From positions 2,974,501-3,038,500 of the forward strand of contig NZ_CP096255.1 of NCBI RefSeq assembly GCF_011516635.5: a DNA stretch of 64,000 nt, written 5' to 3'. This DNA is from Bradyrhizobium barranii subsp. apii (GTDB lineage: Bacteria > Pseudomonadota > Alphaproteobacteria > Rhizobiales > Xanthobacteraceae). Every line of letters starts with the position of its first letter. Position 1 is the first letter of the stretch. The translations under genes were made by a program, and so were the position numbers. This document shows, piece after piece, positions 27,755 to 36,906 of the stretch. A model generated the notes under the pieces. It was not told where the DNA came from, searched no databases, and saw nothing but the letters and a program-made list of their open reading frames with translations.

Positions 27755-28813
27755 TCAGAATGTTCCGATCACCAGGATTTTCAGGTCGGCATCCGGCTTG
27801 AAGTCGCTTGCTGTATATTCAAGCATGTTTCCAGTAGCAGACGATGCCTTTAGCCGCCCGGGACAGAAGCTCACCAAGCGGTCGCTGCCGCCTGGGTCGA
27901 TAGTCAGTTTGAACGAGCGGATCGGCCCGGCCCAATTCGCGCCGGTCTTGAGCACATACGATATGCGCCGCTCCTGCAGCTTCGCGCTGTTGGTTTGGTT
28001 ACTGCCCGCGCGCTTGTCGAGTTCGGCGAGGAACGTATCCTGGACGCAGTACTCTTTCCGGTAACGGGCGACTTCCTGAGCGAGTGCGCCGCTGCGGCGG
28101 AGGCTCGAGCGCAGGATGGTGTCGGGACTGGAGCCGACGCTCGGCCGGTACTGGTGTTCGACCAAGACGGTGCGCATGGGCGGAAACACCTGCTGGCGCA
28201 CGGCCGAGGTCTTGATAACCCAACCCGGCGCATATTGCTGCCGGCCGTTGTCGCTCTTTCCCGCAGGTATCAGAAGTCCGTCGTCCACGAGCCGGGCCCG
28301 GGTCGCCTCGGGCAGGTCGTTCACCCGGATCTCGCGGCTACCAATCGGCAGCAGTGGCAACTTGAGTTCGCGGAGCAGGGCACCGACATCCCTGTTGCCG
28401 ACCATGGCGCGCTGATCGACGGTCAGCGGCGCCGGGCTGCCATCGACCTTGGTCTCGAAGTCGACGAAGTTGATCGGATCATTTGACGGCAGTGCGATGT
28501 TCTCAGCCTCCGACAGGTCGATGTCGGGCAGCGGAAAGGCAACGGTAAGCGTGACCGGCCTGGCGGTGACGTTGGCGAATTGGTAGCGAACGCTAATCCT
28601 GTCGAGCGCGATACGAAGGTTCTCGCTCTCCATGGCCACGTCATTGGTGCGCACGAACTGGAGCCCGCCGATCGACAATTCCGCAGCCGAGTCGTTGGCG
28701 CGTGCCGGCCAGCCCGTCGCAACCAGCAGCGCGACCATCAAGGCCCGTATCCGGAACGATGGTCGGGGGGAGGGTCCGTTCGACAAGCTAGTCTCGATGC
28801 GGCGTCGCAGCAT
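27755..28813 (-). CDS. Exported DUF4424-family protein
   Basis: This 352-aa protein has a signal peptide (ALMVALLVATGWPARA, then NDSAAEL). The mature start NDSAAELSIGGLQFVRTNDV, the pattern SENLRIALDRISVRYQFANV and the later LPLLPIGSREIRV are what I associate with DUF4424 proteins, whose role is unknown. Two Cys in the last third (YCVQDTF and FCPGRL) could form a disulphide. ATG 28813 is chosen because the longer frame would overlap the upstream gene; codons before it have no RBS. It is convergent with ppkA and not part of the T6SS unit by strand. Confidence 0.8.
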   Translation of the reverse strand: MLRRRIETSLSNGPSPRPSFRIRALMVALLVATGWPARANDSAAELSIGGLQFVRTNDVAMESENLRIALDRISVRYQFANVTARPVTLTVAFPLPDIDLSEAENIALPSNDPINFVDFETKVDGSPAPLTVDQRAMVGNRDVGALLRELKLPLLPIGSREIRVNDLPEATRARLVDDGLLIPAGKSDNGRQQYAPGWVIKTSAVRQQVFPPMRTVLVEHQYRPSVGSSPDTILRSSLRRSGALAQEVARYRKEYCVQDTFLAELDKRAGSNQTNSAKLQERRISYVLKTGANWAGPIRSFKLTIDPGGSDRLVSFCPGRLKASSATGNMLEYTASDFKPDADLKILVIGTF

Positions 28814-28836
28814 ATGCTGGTTCCATCCGATGCGGG

Positions 28837-29118
28837 TCAATCGATCGGCTGATAAAGATCGCCCCACTCGGACTTCCAGACCCCGTCTGGATCGCACACT
28901 ACGAGCGCGAGCTTTACGTCGTTTGCCAGCCGGATCGCGCCGCGAAAAGCATCCTGAGCCGGCAACTGCGCGCTGACCTGGTCGGTGGTCAGCCGTCCCC
29001 CGCTCGCGGCGGCCGGCAGCACGATCGATCCGGAGATGCCGTCATTGTCGCGTTTCAGGACAAGCGTGATCGCGTCGGGCTGGACTTCGCTCACCTGCTC
29101 AAATCTATTCCGGGCCAT
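28837..29118 (-). CDS. Small hypothetical protein
   Basis: This 93-aa protein (ATG 29118; GTG 29127 also possible) is not recognised. It is soluble-looking, with a KLALVVCDPDGVWKSEWGDL C-terminus and a LVLKRDNDGISGSIVLPAAA strand pair suggesting a small beta fold. It lies 23 bp upstream of the DUF4424 gene on the same strand and probably shares its promoter. Confidence 0.55.
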   Translation of the reverse strand: MARNRFEQVSEVQPDAITLVLKRDNDGISGSIVLPAAASGGRLTTDQVSAQLPAQDAFRGAIRLANDVKLALVVCDPDGVWKSEWGDLYQPID

Positions 29119-29148
29119 GTTTTGCACCGCAAGCTGAAGACATTCGGA

Positions 29149-29168
29149 CTATCACCGTCCAGTGATAG
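29149..29168. promoter_or_regulatory. Inverted repeat in a divergent promoter region
   Basis: CTATCAC (29149-29155) and GTGATAG (29162-29168) form a 7-bp inverted repeat with a 6-nt spacer. It lies between the minus-strand small gene (start 29118) and the plus-strand propeller gene (start 29276). The position suits an operator shared by both. Only the repeat is seen; no regulator is assigned. Confidence 0.35.
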
Positions 29169-29275
29169 ATTGAACGTGATTGAGATTGCTCACCACTAAT
29201 TGACGCGCCGCATCAACGGCATCTCGGATTAGTCGATCCGACGCGGCGATCGGTTCGGGGTACATTGAGGCGAAC

Positions 29276-30313
29276 ATGCTTCGTCCAAATCATTGGATCT
29301 GGGTCTTCATTGTTGGCGCTGGCATTCTTGGAACCAAGGCGTACGCCGACGATACCGTTGTACGCAGCTTTGCCGGCGGTTCGGCTGCTTCCATGGTCGG
29401 CATCGTCCCGGCCAGCGAGGACGTGGAACTCGCGGGACCGCAAGCACTCAGCGCCGATGGGCAGGGCAACCTGTTTGTGCTCGATCAGATCAACGGTCGC
29501 ATCCTCCAATTTGATCCGAAACAGCCGAGCTCGAATCCTGACGTCCTCAATATGCCGAAAGACGTCCAGCCGACGGATCTCGTCGTCCACAACGACGACA
29601 TCATGGTTTGGGACGGCGGCGTACGGACGCTGAAGGCGGCGCCGGGGCAATCCACGCGCGGCCTCGGTGGTGATGTGATCCAGCTTGAAGAGGTCTCGAG
29701 CCGCGGCACGGACGACCAGGTCGCCGTCTCCGCTTTTGCCCAGATGGGATCACAGGCGCCAGGCAGCGCGACCGACCTGCTCGACCAGAACACCCGCGCG
29801 GCCATCATCAAGACGACGCGGCAGCCCGACCGGCAATATGTTGCTACTCGAAGCAAGGGCTCGGTGATCGCCGACATCATTCCGGACAAGGGCAATGCCA
29901 GCGTACGGGTCGAAATCCAGACCATGGTCACCAACGAGACGATCGGCCAGCTCGGCCTGCGGGTGCGCAACCAGCTCGGCACGGTAGAGTTTCTCGAGAT
30001 TGACAACAGTGACCGCTTCTATGTGTTGGCGGAGGACGTCCCGCCATCGGGAAAGAATGCCTCTACGTTCGTCGCACGCTATGCCGCGAACGGCCGTCTC
30101 GAAGGAATCTATGAGCTTCCTTTGGAAAACACGCCGCTGACCCGGCGATTCGTAACGGTTTCGGGCGATGGCGATGTCTATTTCCTGCGGACCAAACCGG
30201 ACGGTATTGAAGTGGTCGGCGTGCTTCAGGCCTCTGACCAACGCTTCGATTATCGACGTGCGGCCGTCGCGAACGGCAGCCGCGCCGGCACCGCAATCCG
30301 GCGTCAAATTTGA
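29276..30313 (+). CDS. Exported beta-propeller-like protein, probably the front half of a frameshifted gene
   Basis: This 345-aa protein has a signal peptide (WVFIVGAGILGTKAYA) followed by repeated blade-like strands such as ALSADGQGNLFVLDQINGRI, DRFYVLAEDVPPS and VSGDGDVYFLRTKPDG. These are typical of six- or seven-bladed propellers, though no exact family is recognised. Near 30240-30260 the reading becomes RRAAVANGSRAGTAIRRQI and stops. The neighbouring frame continues as an Ala/Pro linker and an NlpC/P60-like domain. A one-base insertion would explain this, giving a single protein of about 570 aa. GAGG lies 7-10 nt before the ATG at 29276. Confidence 0.7.
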   Translation: MLRPNHWIWVFIVGAGILGTKAYADDTVVRSFAGGSAASMVGIVPASEDVELAGPQALSADGQGNLFVLDQINGRILQFDPKQPSSNPDVLNMPKDVQPTDLVVHNDDIMVWDGGVRTLKAAPGQSTRGLGGDVIQLEEVSSRGTDDQVAVSAFAQMGSQAPGSATDLLDQNTRAAIIKTTRQPDRQYVATRSKGSVIADIIPDKGNASVRVEIQTMVTNETIGQLGLRVRNQLGTVEFLEIDNSDRFYVLAEDVPPSGKNASTFVARYAANGRLEGIYELPLENTPLTRRFVTVSGDGDVYFLRTKPDGIEVVGVLQASDQRFDYRRAAVANGSRAGTAIRRQI

Positions 30314-30998
30314 CGCGTCGGCCGCCGTGAGACCGTCCAATCGCCAGCAGGCGATCGAGACAGCGTTTGCGTTCGAGGGCATCCAGTGGAAGCTGACGCA
30401 GGCGAATTACGGCAACGATCCCGACAGCCAATGCAGCGGCTTCAGCCGTGTTCGTCGGCCGTGGTATCTGCAGGGAAAGGTGAATCAGGAGGTCCGCGGC
30501 GTACCCTATTGCTGGGGCTGCCACGGTTCGCTCGCGAACTTCCGGCAGCGGATCGAGAGCGGAACGCTGGCTGGCAATGTGTGCACTCGCAATGCGCCAC
30601 GGCCGGATGTGGCTGGCGTCGACTGTTCGGCCTTCGTCAGCGCCGCGTGGGGGCTGTCCGTCCACTACACGACTGCCGCTATCCCCGCGATCGCAGCCGC
30701 CGTGGCAAATCCCTGGGACCTGAGGCCGGGCGATGCGCTGAACAAGCCGGGCTCGCACGTGATGTTGTTCCTGCGGTTCACGCCTGATCGCAAGGCCGAG
30801 GTGATGGAATCCTCGACCGGCGGCTGCAACGGCCGCGTCTGCCGCAACGTCTACCCGTTGGCGAGCCTGCTTTCGCGCGGCTACGTTCCGGTCCGCTTTC
30901 GAGCCTTCGCGGACGATCAGACGGCAGTTTCAGCGAGCGCCTATCAGGAGACCGAACAATCGCCGGCGGGCCGCAAAACGGCAAGCAAAAGGCGCTGA
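30168..30998 (+). CDS. NlpC/P60-like cysteine hydrolase, probably the back half of the same frameshifted gene
   Basis: The frame holds a linker (RTAAAPAPQSGVKFDASAAV) then a hydrolase-like domain with DCSAFVSAAWG (Cys nucleophile context) and KPGSHVMLFLRF (His), the Cys-His pattern of NlpC/P60 peptidoglycan amidases/endopeptidases. YCWGCHG and CNGRVCRN add four Cys that may form disulphides. The first ATG in frame (30168) lies where the upstream frame is clearly coding. The sequence from there to about 30250 has no signal peptide, so the true protein most likely reads through from the propeller gene via a frameshift near 30245. It could act on cell wall in the periplasm. Confidence 0.65.
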   Translation: MAMSISCGPNRTVLKWSACFRPLTNASIIDVRPSRTAAAPAPQSGVKFDASAAVRPSNRQQAIETAFAFEGIQWKLTQANYGNDPDSQCSGFSRVRRPWYLQGKVNQEVRGVPYCWGCHGSLANFRQRIESGTLAGNVCTRNAPRPDVAGVDCSAFVSAAWGLSVHYTTAAIPAIAAAVANPWDLRPGDALNKPGSHVMLFLRFTPDRKAEVMESSTGGCNGRVCRNVYPLASLLSRGYVPVRFRAFADDQTAVSASAYQETEQSPAGRKTASKRR

Positions 30999-31034
30999 AC
31001 CCGGTGTGTCGCCAGAGCTACAAAATGGGTAGGC

Positions 31035-32837
31035 ATGATGTCGAGGTGGATCACGATGCGGATGCCCAGAGGATTTTATTGCGGGATCAGGCAGCTATGC
31101 GCCACCATCGGGCTCGCTGCGTTGATCGGGCTGATAACCCCTCACGCATATGCGGCAGGAGGACTGTCGATCAGCAATCCGGACGGGGCGGCGGTGCGCG
31201 CGCTCGTGATCGGGATCGATGACTATCAGCACGTGCGGAAATTGAAGGGCGCGGTCGCTGACGCCACTGACATCGTGACCAGCTTGAAAAACATGGGGGT
31301 TGGCGACGTCGTCGTACTGACGAACGCCCAGGCCGACAGGGCAAGCGTCCTGCGCGAGATCAGTGCACTGGTGGAGCGGACCAAGAACAACGACCTCATC
31401 TTTCTGTCGATCGCCGGTCATGGCACCCAGGAGCCGGAGCGCGTCAAGGGCTCGGAGCCGGACGGAATGGAAAACGTGTTCTTGCTGCCAGGCTTTGAAA
31501 CCACGCCAACCGGGTCGGTTGAACGTGTTCTGGGCAGTGAGTTCAACCATTTCATCCGGCAGTTCGAGCTGCGCGGGGCGAGGGTGATCTTCGTGGCTGA
31601 TACCTGCCACGGTGGCGGTATGGTGCGCGATATCGATCCGCGTGCCGCTGAGATGAGCTTCCGGCAGGTCCCGCGTTACACGTTGCTGGTCGACGAACTG
31701 AAGCCGGTGTCGGACAGCAACGATCCGAAGTCAGAACTCGATCTTGACCACACGGCGTTCCTGGCTGCGGTGGACCGCTACACCAAGGCGCCGGAAGTCC
31801 GCATCCCTGGCATCGATGGCTTGCGCGGGGCTCTCAGCTATGCGGTCGCGCGGGCGGTGGAGGGGAGCGCAGACATCAATCACGATGGGAAGGTGACGCT
31901 CAAGGAGCTCTTCAGCAATGCTCGACAGGTGGTCTATCAGCTCTCGGACCAGCGCCAGAACATCGTGACCATATCATCGCCGCCTCAGACGCCGGATACC
32001 GACGTCGCCTTCGAATTGACGCGCGGTGTCGTGCTGATTCAGGGGCCGGCCGCGAGAGCTGCCTCTGGTCCGGCCGGATCCGGGGGGGCCGTCGAGGGAC
32101 AGGCGCCCGCGCCACCGGCTGTCACGGCCAAGGCACCAACCACTCCGACCCTTGCCGCGGCGGCGACCAAGGAACTTCCGACCGGCGACGCGCCGGGGCC
32201 TCTCCGCCTCGCTGCACCAATCCGGCTGGCGGCGCTCGACGGCAAGACAAGCTATTTTGCAAGCGTGAAGCCAAAGGATGTTCCCGTGCAGGCGGTTCAA
32301 CCGACGGACAATCCCGACCTGATCTGGGATCCCGTGTCGCACGACGTGATCGCGTGGGGCGACGTGGTCGCCTACGGGATCGACGTTGCGAACTTGCCGA
32401 CGGTAGTCGATCGGACAGCGGCAATTCGTGAACTGAAACGCATTGCGACCCGGTCGCCGCAGATCATGCGCATCTGGCCAGACGATCGCCAACAGCGTGC
32501 TGGCCAGACTGTCGAAGTTGACCTGTCTGATGTGGCGTCAAGGGCGGTGCTGCTGTTCAATGTGTCTGGCGATGGCACCATCCAATTGTTGTATCCGGTG
32601 GGTTCTGATGCGGCGCTGGCCCGATCGGCGAGTTTGCGCTTACCGCTCAGGGTCGGCGAGCCGTTCGGTGCGGAACAGATCGTTGCGGTGACCTCGCAGC
32701 AACGCATGGTAGATCTTGAGACAGCCCTAATGCAGTTCAACCGGCGTCGCGCCTCGGGGCAAGTGATCAAGAGTCTCGAGCGTTACTTGCCCGCAGACGC
32801 GCGAATCGCCTCGATCGGCTTCTTCAGTGCCCCCTGA
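31035..32837 (+). CDS. Exported caspase-family protein with EF-hand loop and C-terminal DUF4384-like domain
   Basis: This 600-aa protein has an N-terminal signal (about 20-40, ending PHAYA). The caspase/peptidase C14 fold at about 52-300 has the catalytic dyad His129 (FLSIAGHGTQEP) and Cys191 (IFVADTCHGGG). Residues 280-291, DINHDGKVTLKE, match a canonical calcium-binding EF-hand loop, placed at the end of the caspase domain as though Ca2+ controls it. A Pro/Ala linker (about 335-390) leads to a C-terminal part with LFNVSGDGTIQLLYPVGSDA, similar to DUF4384 domains. It is followed 18 bp later by a stand-alone DUF4384 gene. Such orthocaspases cut after basic residues; the substrate is unknown. 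Confidence 0.85.
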   Translation: MMSRWITMRMPRGFYCGIRQLCATIGLAALIGLITPHAYAAGGLSISNPDGAAVRALVIGIDDYQHVRKLKGAVADATDIVTSLKNMGVGDVVVLTNAQADRASVLREISALVERTKNNDLIFLSIAGHGTQEPERVKGSEPDGMENVFLLPGFETTPTGSVERVLGSEFNHFIRQFELRGARVIFVADTCHGGGMVRDIDPRAAEMSFRQVPRYTLLVDELKPVSDSNDPKSELDLDHTAFLAAVDRYTKAPEVRIPGIDGLRGALSYAVARAVEGSADINHDGKVTLKELFSNARQVVYQLSDQRQNIVTISSPPQTPDTDVAFELTRGVVLIQGPAARAASGPAGSGGAVEGQAPAPPAVTAKAPTTPTLAAAATKELPTGDAPGPLRLAAPIRLAALDGKTSYFASVKPKDVPVQAVQPTDNPDLIWDPVSHDVIAWGDVVAYGIDVANLPTVVDRTAAIRELKRIATRSPQIMRIWPDDRQQRAGQTVEVDLSDVASRAVLLFNVSGDGTIQLLYPVGSDAALARSASLRLPLRVGEPFGAEQIVAVTSQQRMVDLETALMQFNRRRASGQVIKSLERYLPADARIASIGFFSAP

Positions 32838-32855
32838 CTCTTAGGGGAGCAGGCC

Positions 32856-33503
32856 ATGCCGTCATCTCGGCCGATCCGCCAGGCGCGACCATGGCTCGCA
32901 TTCCTGCTGCTACTGGCGGGTAGCGGAGCTGCGCCCGCAGCACCATTGCCGACGGCGTCGTTGCATGTCGGCACGACGTACGCACGTTGGCTTTGGCCGG
33001 TACAAGCGGTGCGCGGGCAGACCAATACCGCGAGTGTGTCCCTTCAGATCCTGCCGAGCCAGACCGTCAACGTCGGCGGCAAGGTCTCGTTCGGCGTTAC
33101 AGCCAGGAAGACTGGATATCTCATTTTGGTCGACGTCGACGCGGAAGGGCGGATGTCCCAGATCTTTCCGACCCCCGAGCTATTGGCGCAGTCGAACGAA
33201 CGCGACATCAATCTCGTCAAGCCGGGTGTCGAATTTGTTGTTCCTGCCCCGGCGGCGCGACAGCGTGGTTTTGAATACGTCGTCGCACCGCCAACAGGGT
33301 CCGCAGTGATGATCGCCATCCTGAGCGAGCGACGCGTGCAGTTGCTCGATTTGCCGGACATGCCCCGCAAGCTGGAAGGTCAGGCCGACGCATTGAGCTA
33401 TCTATCGGCCTGGACCAGCGAGCTGCGCGTGCCGGACAACAGCAGCGGAAAGCTGGTGACGAACAATTGGTCGTTCGACGTCAAATCCTATTCCATCAAG
33501 TGA
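32856..33503 (+). CDS. Exported DUF4384-domain protein
   Basis: This 215-aa protein has a signal peptide (WLAFLLLLAGSGAAPAAP). The body shows the DUF4384 pattern: GGKVSFGVTARKTGYLILVD then VDAEGRMSQIFPTPE, a beta sandwich known from surface or kinase-linked proteins of unknown function. GGGGAG lies about 8 nt before the ATG and the gene directly follows the caspase gene, so the two are one unit. The same domain type seems present at the caspase C-terminus and perhaps in PpkA, hinting at a shared binding partner. Confidence 0.8.
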   Translation: MPSSRPIRQARPWLAFLLLLAGSGAAPAAPLPTASLHVGTTYARWLWPVQAVRGQTNTASVSLQILPSQTVNVGGKVSFGVTARKTGYLILVDVDAEGRMSQIFPTPELLAQSNERDINLVKPGVEFVVPAPAARQRGFEYVVAPPTGSAVMIAILSERRVQLLDLPDMPRKLEGQADALSYLSAWTSELRVPDNSSGKLVTNNWSFDVKSYSIK

Positions 33504-33520
33504 GCCCTGTGAAGCTTGGG

Positions 33521-34507
33521 TTATAGCTTGCTCAGTCGGCTGAAGAAGCCACCCCGGGCGATCATGTAATGAATGTCCTTTGGAAAGGGAAAAGCGCTGC
33601 GAACGTTGGAAATTGCGTGCTGGAGGAATTCCCCGCGCTGCGGCGCTGGCTTATGCCGCGGCTGGTCCGCGACCTGCGGTATCATGAAGCGATCCACGAA
33701 AGCCGGGTCAAGATCGTTGACCCTGACCATCTGGCCAAATGCCGGGAATAGATCGTAATGACCCAAGCTTACGCTGAGGTTCTTGAGGGCAGGGCGCTGA
33801 GGCTGAGTTTGATTGCCATCGGTCGTCGCCAGCCCACGCCCGATCAGGTCCAGCTTCACCGATTGCGGCAGAGTTGATGGACCATACACGATCTCGAGCG
33901 CCCGGCCGCTCTGTCCGGACAACCATTGGTACCAGAAGGTCGCATCATCGGGCCGCGCATTGGCACCGTAGAGGCAGTCAAATCCCCAACAGGCCGTCAG
34001 CTTGCCCTGATACTTTCCAAGGCTCCCGACGAGGTTGCGCATGCCGTTACCACCGCCGGAGTGGCATGCGATGATGAGCTTGCCGATCTGGAGCTGAGGA
34101 ATGGACGTCGAGGAGAGACCCAGGAACCTGGCAAGAGCTCCAAGGATCTCCTCGAGATAGCGTTCGCCCCAGTTCGCGGTTGCCAGGTCAGACACGCTGT
34201 AGTTTCCGGCAAAGGTGTCGCCAACGGCATATTCGTAGCCCAGGAACGGCGCGATAAGCACTACGTCCTTGCCGGAATCCCGGACCTGTTCGCGCAGCCG
34301 CGCTGGATCGCTGTGGAAGAGGAATTCATGGTTTTTGACATAGAAGCCGTGAAGCCAGATCACGACATCGAACTTGGTGGCAGCTGTTGGGTGCTTTGGC
34401 GGAAGATAAACCGCCGTCGGCTTCATGCCGGGGGCCTGCCGCTTCGTGAAGAGCGTCACCCCGGGAAAGGCGTTGGCGTCCTTTTGCTCAAGCTCACACG
34501 CAACCAC
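33521..34507 (-). CDS. Alpha/beta-hydrolase-like protein
   Basis: This 328-aa protein is not assigned to a family. VVIWLHGFYVKN (about 48-59) looks like an oxyanion-hole HG loop. LIIACHSGGGNGMRN (about 145-158) looks like a nucleophile elbow with Ser150 in CHSGG, a variant of GxSxG. A later His (LSVSLGHYDLFPAFG) may complete the triad. No signal peptide is visible from this start. It is convergent with the DUF4384 gene and 140 bp downstream of a caspase gene on the same strand. An esterase or peptidase function is inference. Confidence 0.65.
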   Translation of the reverse strand: MVACELEQKDANAFPGVTLFTKRQAPGMKPTAVYLPPKHPTAATKFDVVIWLHGFYVKNHEFLFHSDPARLREQVRDSGKDVVLIAPFLGYEYAVGDTFAGNYSVSDLATANWGERYLEEILGALARFLGLSSTSIPQLQIGKLIIACHSGGGNGMRNLVGSLGKYQGKLTACWGFDCLYGANARPDDATFWYQWLSGQSGRALEIVYGPSTLPQSVKLDLIGRGLATTDGNQTQPQRPALKNLSVSLGHYDLFPAFGQMVRVNDLDPAFVDRFMIPQVADQPRHKPAPQRGEFLQHAISNVRSAFPFPKDIHYMIARGGFFSRLSKL

Positions 34508-34647
34508 GCAGGTCGCTCCGCTTCGGCCAATCCAGGCACGGACCTGGATGACCCAGTGTTAAGCTCTGCCGCCCGTCACACCTTCTCGACACCAAGATCC
34601 GCGCGGCCTCCTGGCCTTCCATGACGCCGTGGCAGCCTTGCGCGTTG

Positions 34648-36525
34648 CTAGTTGCAGGACTCGACATTACCCACGTTGCCCCCGGGGCCGCCGCCGCCAC
34701 GGTATTCGAGGTGGCAGCCACTACGGACCTGACGGCACAGAGATTGATCGCAAACGACCTGACCACCGCCGCCGCCGGACCTCGCAGTTGCTTGTCGCCG
34801 CGGAACGTCGGCTGCCGGCGCCGGCCTCTCGCGGGCCGAACGATCCGCACGTGACGGACGCTCGTCCGTGTTGCGCTTTGCGACCGGTTTCTTCCCGCGT
34901 CGCTTCTCGCATTCATTGTCGTCGTTGAGGAACGAACCCTCGGCACAGGTGATCCTGCTGCACTGGTCACCGTCGGCCTTGTAGCCATGATCACAGATCA
35001 GGGGACAGACCCGGGACGGCTTGAGCTTGATTGCGTCAAGCGCGTCGAGACTTGCGAGCTTGGCGTCGAATTTGGTTCCCGCGTGCCGGTTGAAGAGAGC
35101 CAACGAGCGCTGTGAGGCCGCATTCCATTGGCCATTGACGGCGCCGGTGAAGCAGCCGACGCGGCTCAATTCGCCTTGTACAGACTTGGCGATATCTACG
35201 GACTTGGAGAGATCGGCCTTTGCGATATCGGTCTGGCGCGGCTCGTCGCTCAGCGCGGCAAGCTTGGGCGTCTTGCTGTCCTCAGCGGGCGTAGCGGCCG
35301 CTGGGTTATCCGCGACGGTACTCTCAACAGCCGGCTTATTCCCGGAGAGTGCAGCGACGATTGTAGATTCGGACGCAATACGTTTCCGTTCCGCCTCGGC
35401 GGCTTGCTCCTGCGCCGCTTGCTTCGTCTTCTCGGCCGCAATCCGGGCCTCTTCCGCAGCCTTCAGCTCCGCGGCCGCCTTCTCCTGGTCGGCGCGCTGG
35501 GCGCCCTGGGACATCAGGCGAGCTCGCTGCTGCTCGGCCTCCTGCGCTTTCGCCGTGGCCGCGACACGTGCGTCCTCGGCGTCGAGCTGATTGAGCTGCA
35601 GCTTGGCCAGATTTGAGTAGTATCCGTCCGGATGTTGGGTCAGGAACGCGTTCAGAGCAGGCTTGTTGCGGAGCTGCAGGGCCAATTCGTAATCACGTCG
35701 AATTTCCGACTGGGGGTTGGCCGCCTGTACCGGCTCCTCGGCCTTGGTAGCCGGAACAAGCGCAACGTCTTCGCCGCCGAGCGAGCCGTAGACATAGGGC
35801 TCCTGTCGGTTGCCCGTGGCTTGCAAGACATCGTCGCGGACGAAGCCGAAAGCCCTTCGCAAGTCGAGCCCCGGCTTTGCGATGTACTTCACGAGAGCCG
35901 TCGCGTACGGACTATTCTGGCTGTTGCCATCGAGTGCGGTCAGTCCCGCTTTCGCGGCAAACGCGATCAGCGTGTTGGAGACGGTGGGCTCGACCCTGGC
36001 CAGTCCGCGGCTGATCGATCGCGAGGCAACTGTACGTTTCATCGAGTCGGCAAACGGATTGTTGCGGCACGCGTCGACGATCACCACGCGTAGTTGCCTC
36101 GCAGGCTCAATCGCCAGCAGGACGCGGTCGAGCGAGAATGCTTCGTCATAGATGTCCGTGTCACGTTCGAGTCTGGCGTCGGTCGGGATCAGATAGTTTG
36201 TCCCGTCGATCTCGATACCGTGGCCAGCGTAGTAGACCAGGGCTATGTCGGCATTGCGGGCCTGATCGGCGAATTCTCTCAAGGCCCGCCGCATATCGGT
36301 CGCGGCGAGGTTAAGTCTTGAGTCAACCACATCGAAACCTGCCCCCTTCAAGGTTGCGGTGATGGCCGCAGCGTCGTTGGCCGGGTTTGGGAGCAGAGGG
36401 GCGTTTTGATAGTTGGCATTGCCGACCACCAAAGCCACGCGCTTTGTCGCCCAGGCTGGCTGACAGGCCAGGAACAGCGAAGCGGCGAGAAGAAGCAAAA
36501 CTCGAAGGTGCCTGTACACTCTCAT
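34648..36525 (-). CDS. Exported caspase-family protein with Ala/Lys/Glu coiled-coil and Cys-rich tail
   Basis: This 625-aa protein has a signal peptide ending CQPAWA (about 26). The caspase domain (about 28-260) has His102 (VYYAGHGIEIDG) and Cys153 (VIVDACRNNPF), opening with RVALVVGNANYQNAP. A long helical Ala/Glu/Lys coiled coil (about 290-410) follows. A peptidoglycan-binding-like segment comes next (VQGELSRVGCFTGAVNGQWN, then CPLICDHGYKADGDQC). The C-terminal tail has many Cys (CAEGSFLNDDNECEKR). It is a close paralogue of the gene at 37889. ATG 36525 is preferred over 36534. Confidence 0.88.
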   Translation of the reverse strand: MRVYRHLRVLLLLAASLFLACQPAWATKRVALVVGNANYQNAPLLPNPANDAAAITATLKGAGFDVVDSRLNLAATDMRRALREFADQARNADIALVYYAGHGIEIDGTNYLIPTDARLERDTDIYDEAFSLDRVLLAIEPARQLRVVIVDACRNNPFADSMKRTVASRSISRGLARVEPTVSNTLIAFAAKAGLTALDGNSQNSPYATALVKYIAKPGLDLRRAFGFVRDDVLQATGNRQEPYVYGSLGGEDVALVPATKAEEPVQAANPQSEIRRDYELALQLRNKPALNAFLTQHPDGYYSNLAKLQLNQLDAEDARVAATAKAQEAEQQRARLMSQGAQRADQEKAAAELKAAEEARIAAEKTKQAAQEQAAEAERKRIASESTIVAALSGNKPAVESTVADNPAAATPAEDSKTPKLAALSDEPRQTDIAKADLSKSVDIAKSVQGELSRVGCFTGAVNGQWNAASQRSLALFNRHAGTKFDAKLASLDALDAIKLKPSRVCPLICDHGYKADGDQCSRITCAEGSFLNDDNECEKRRGKKPVAKRNTDERPSRADRSARERPAPAADVPRRQATARSGGGGGQVVCDQSLCRQVRSGCHLEYRGGGGPGGNVGNVESCN

Positions 36526-36906
36526 GGCGAACACCCAACCTATGCCCGTAGAATGGTGACGTCGCGAAGATGGCCGCCTAAGAAATAACTCTTGAGTTCG
36601 TACGCTACTGGCGGCTGCCTATCTGCATACAGTACCAATCTCGAGCCCGATCCATTCCTATGTGTTGTTGCGAAATGCGGACGCGTTCAAAAGGCAAGGA
36701 AGATATTGCGCCGGGCGTTGTGCGCCGCTTCATGTGGATGATAGGTGCCCGCCAGTGCTTTGCTGAGGGCGCGATCGCAATATAAGATGTTGATATAAAA
36801 CAGTGATTTTTTTGGGGCTGCTCGTGGTAGCGCGGCACAAGGCCTCTGGCGTGCTTCAAACTTGAGTTCCGCCGAGCCGCACATCGAGGAGACGTGAAGC
36901 GCGGTG
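36526..36906. other. 381-bp gap without a credible gene
   Basis: The gap holds the 5' region of the minus-strand caspase gene and the 3' side of the methyltransferase-like gene. An 84-codon minus frame (36605-36859) exists, but has no RBS and no recognisable protein features and is taken as chance. The stretch around 36781-36815 is visibly more AT-rich than its surroundings (ATAAGATGTTGATATAAAAC), which could mark a promoter or older junction. Nothing else was seen. Confidence 0.5.

Noticed and set aside
36605..36859. 84-codon minus-strand ORF
   Set aside because: No RBS, no domain pattern, no neighbour context; likely chance.
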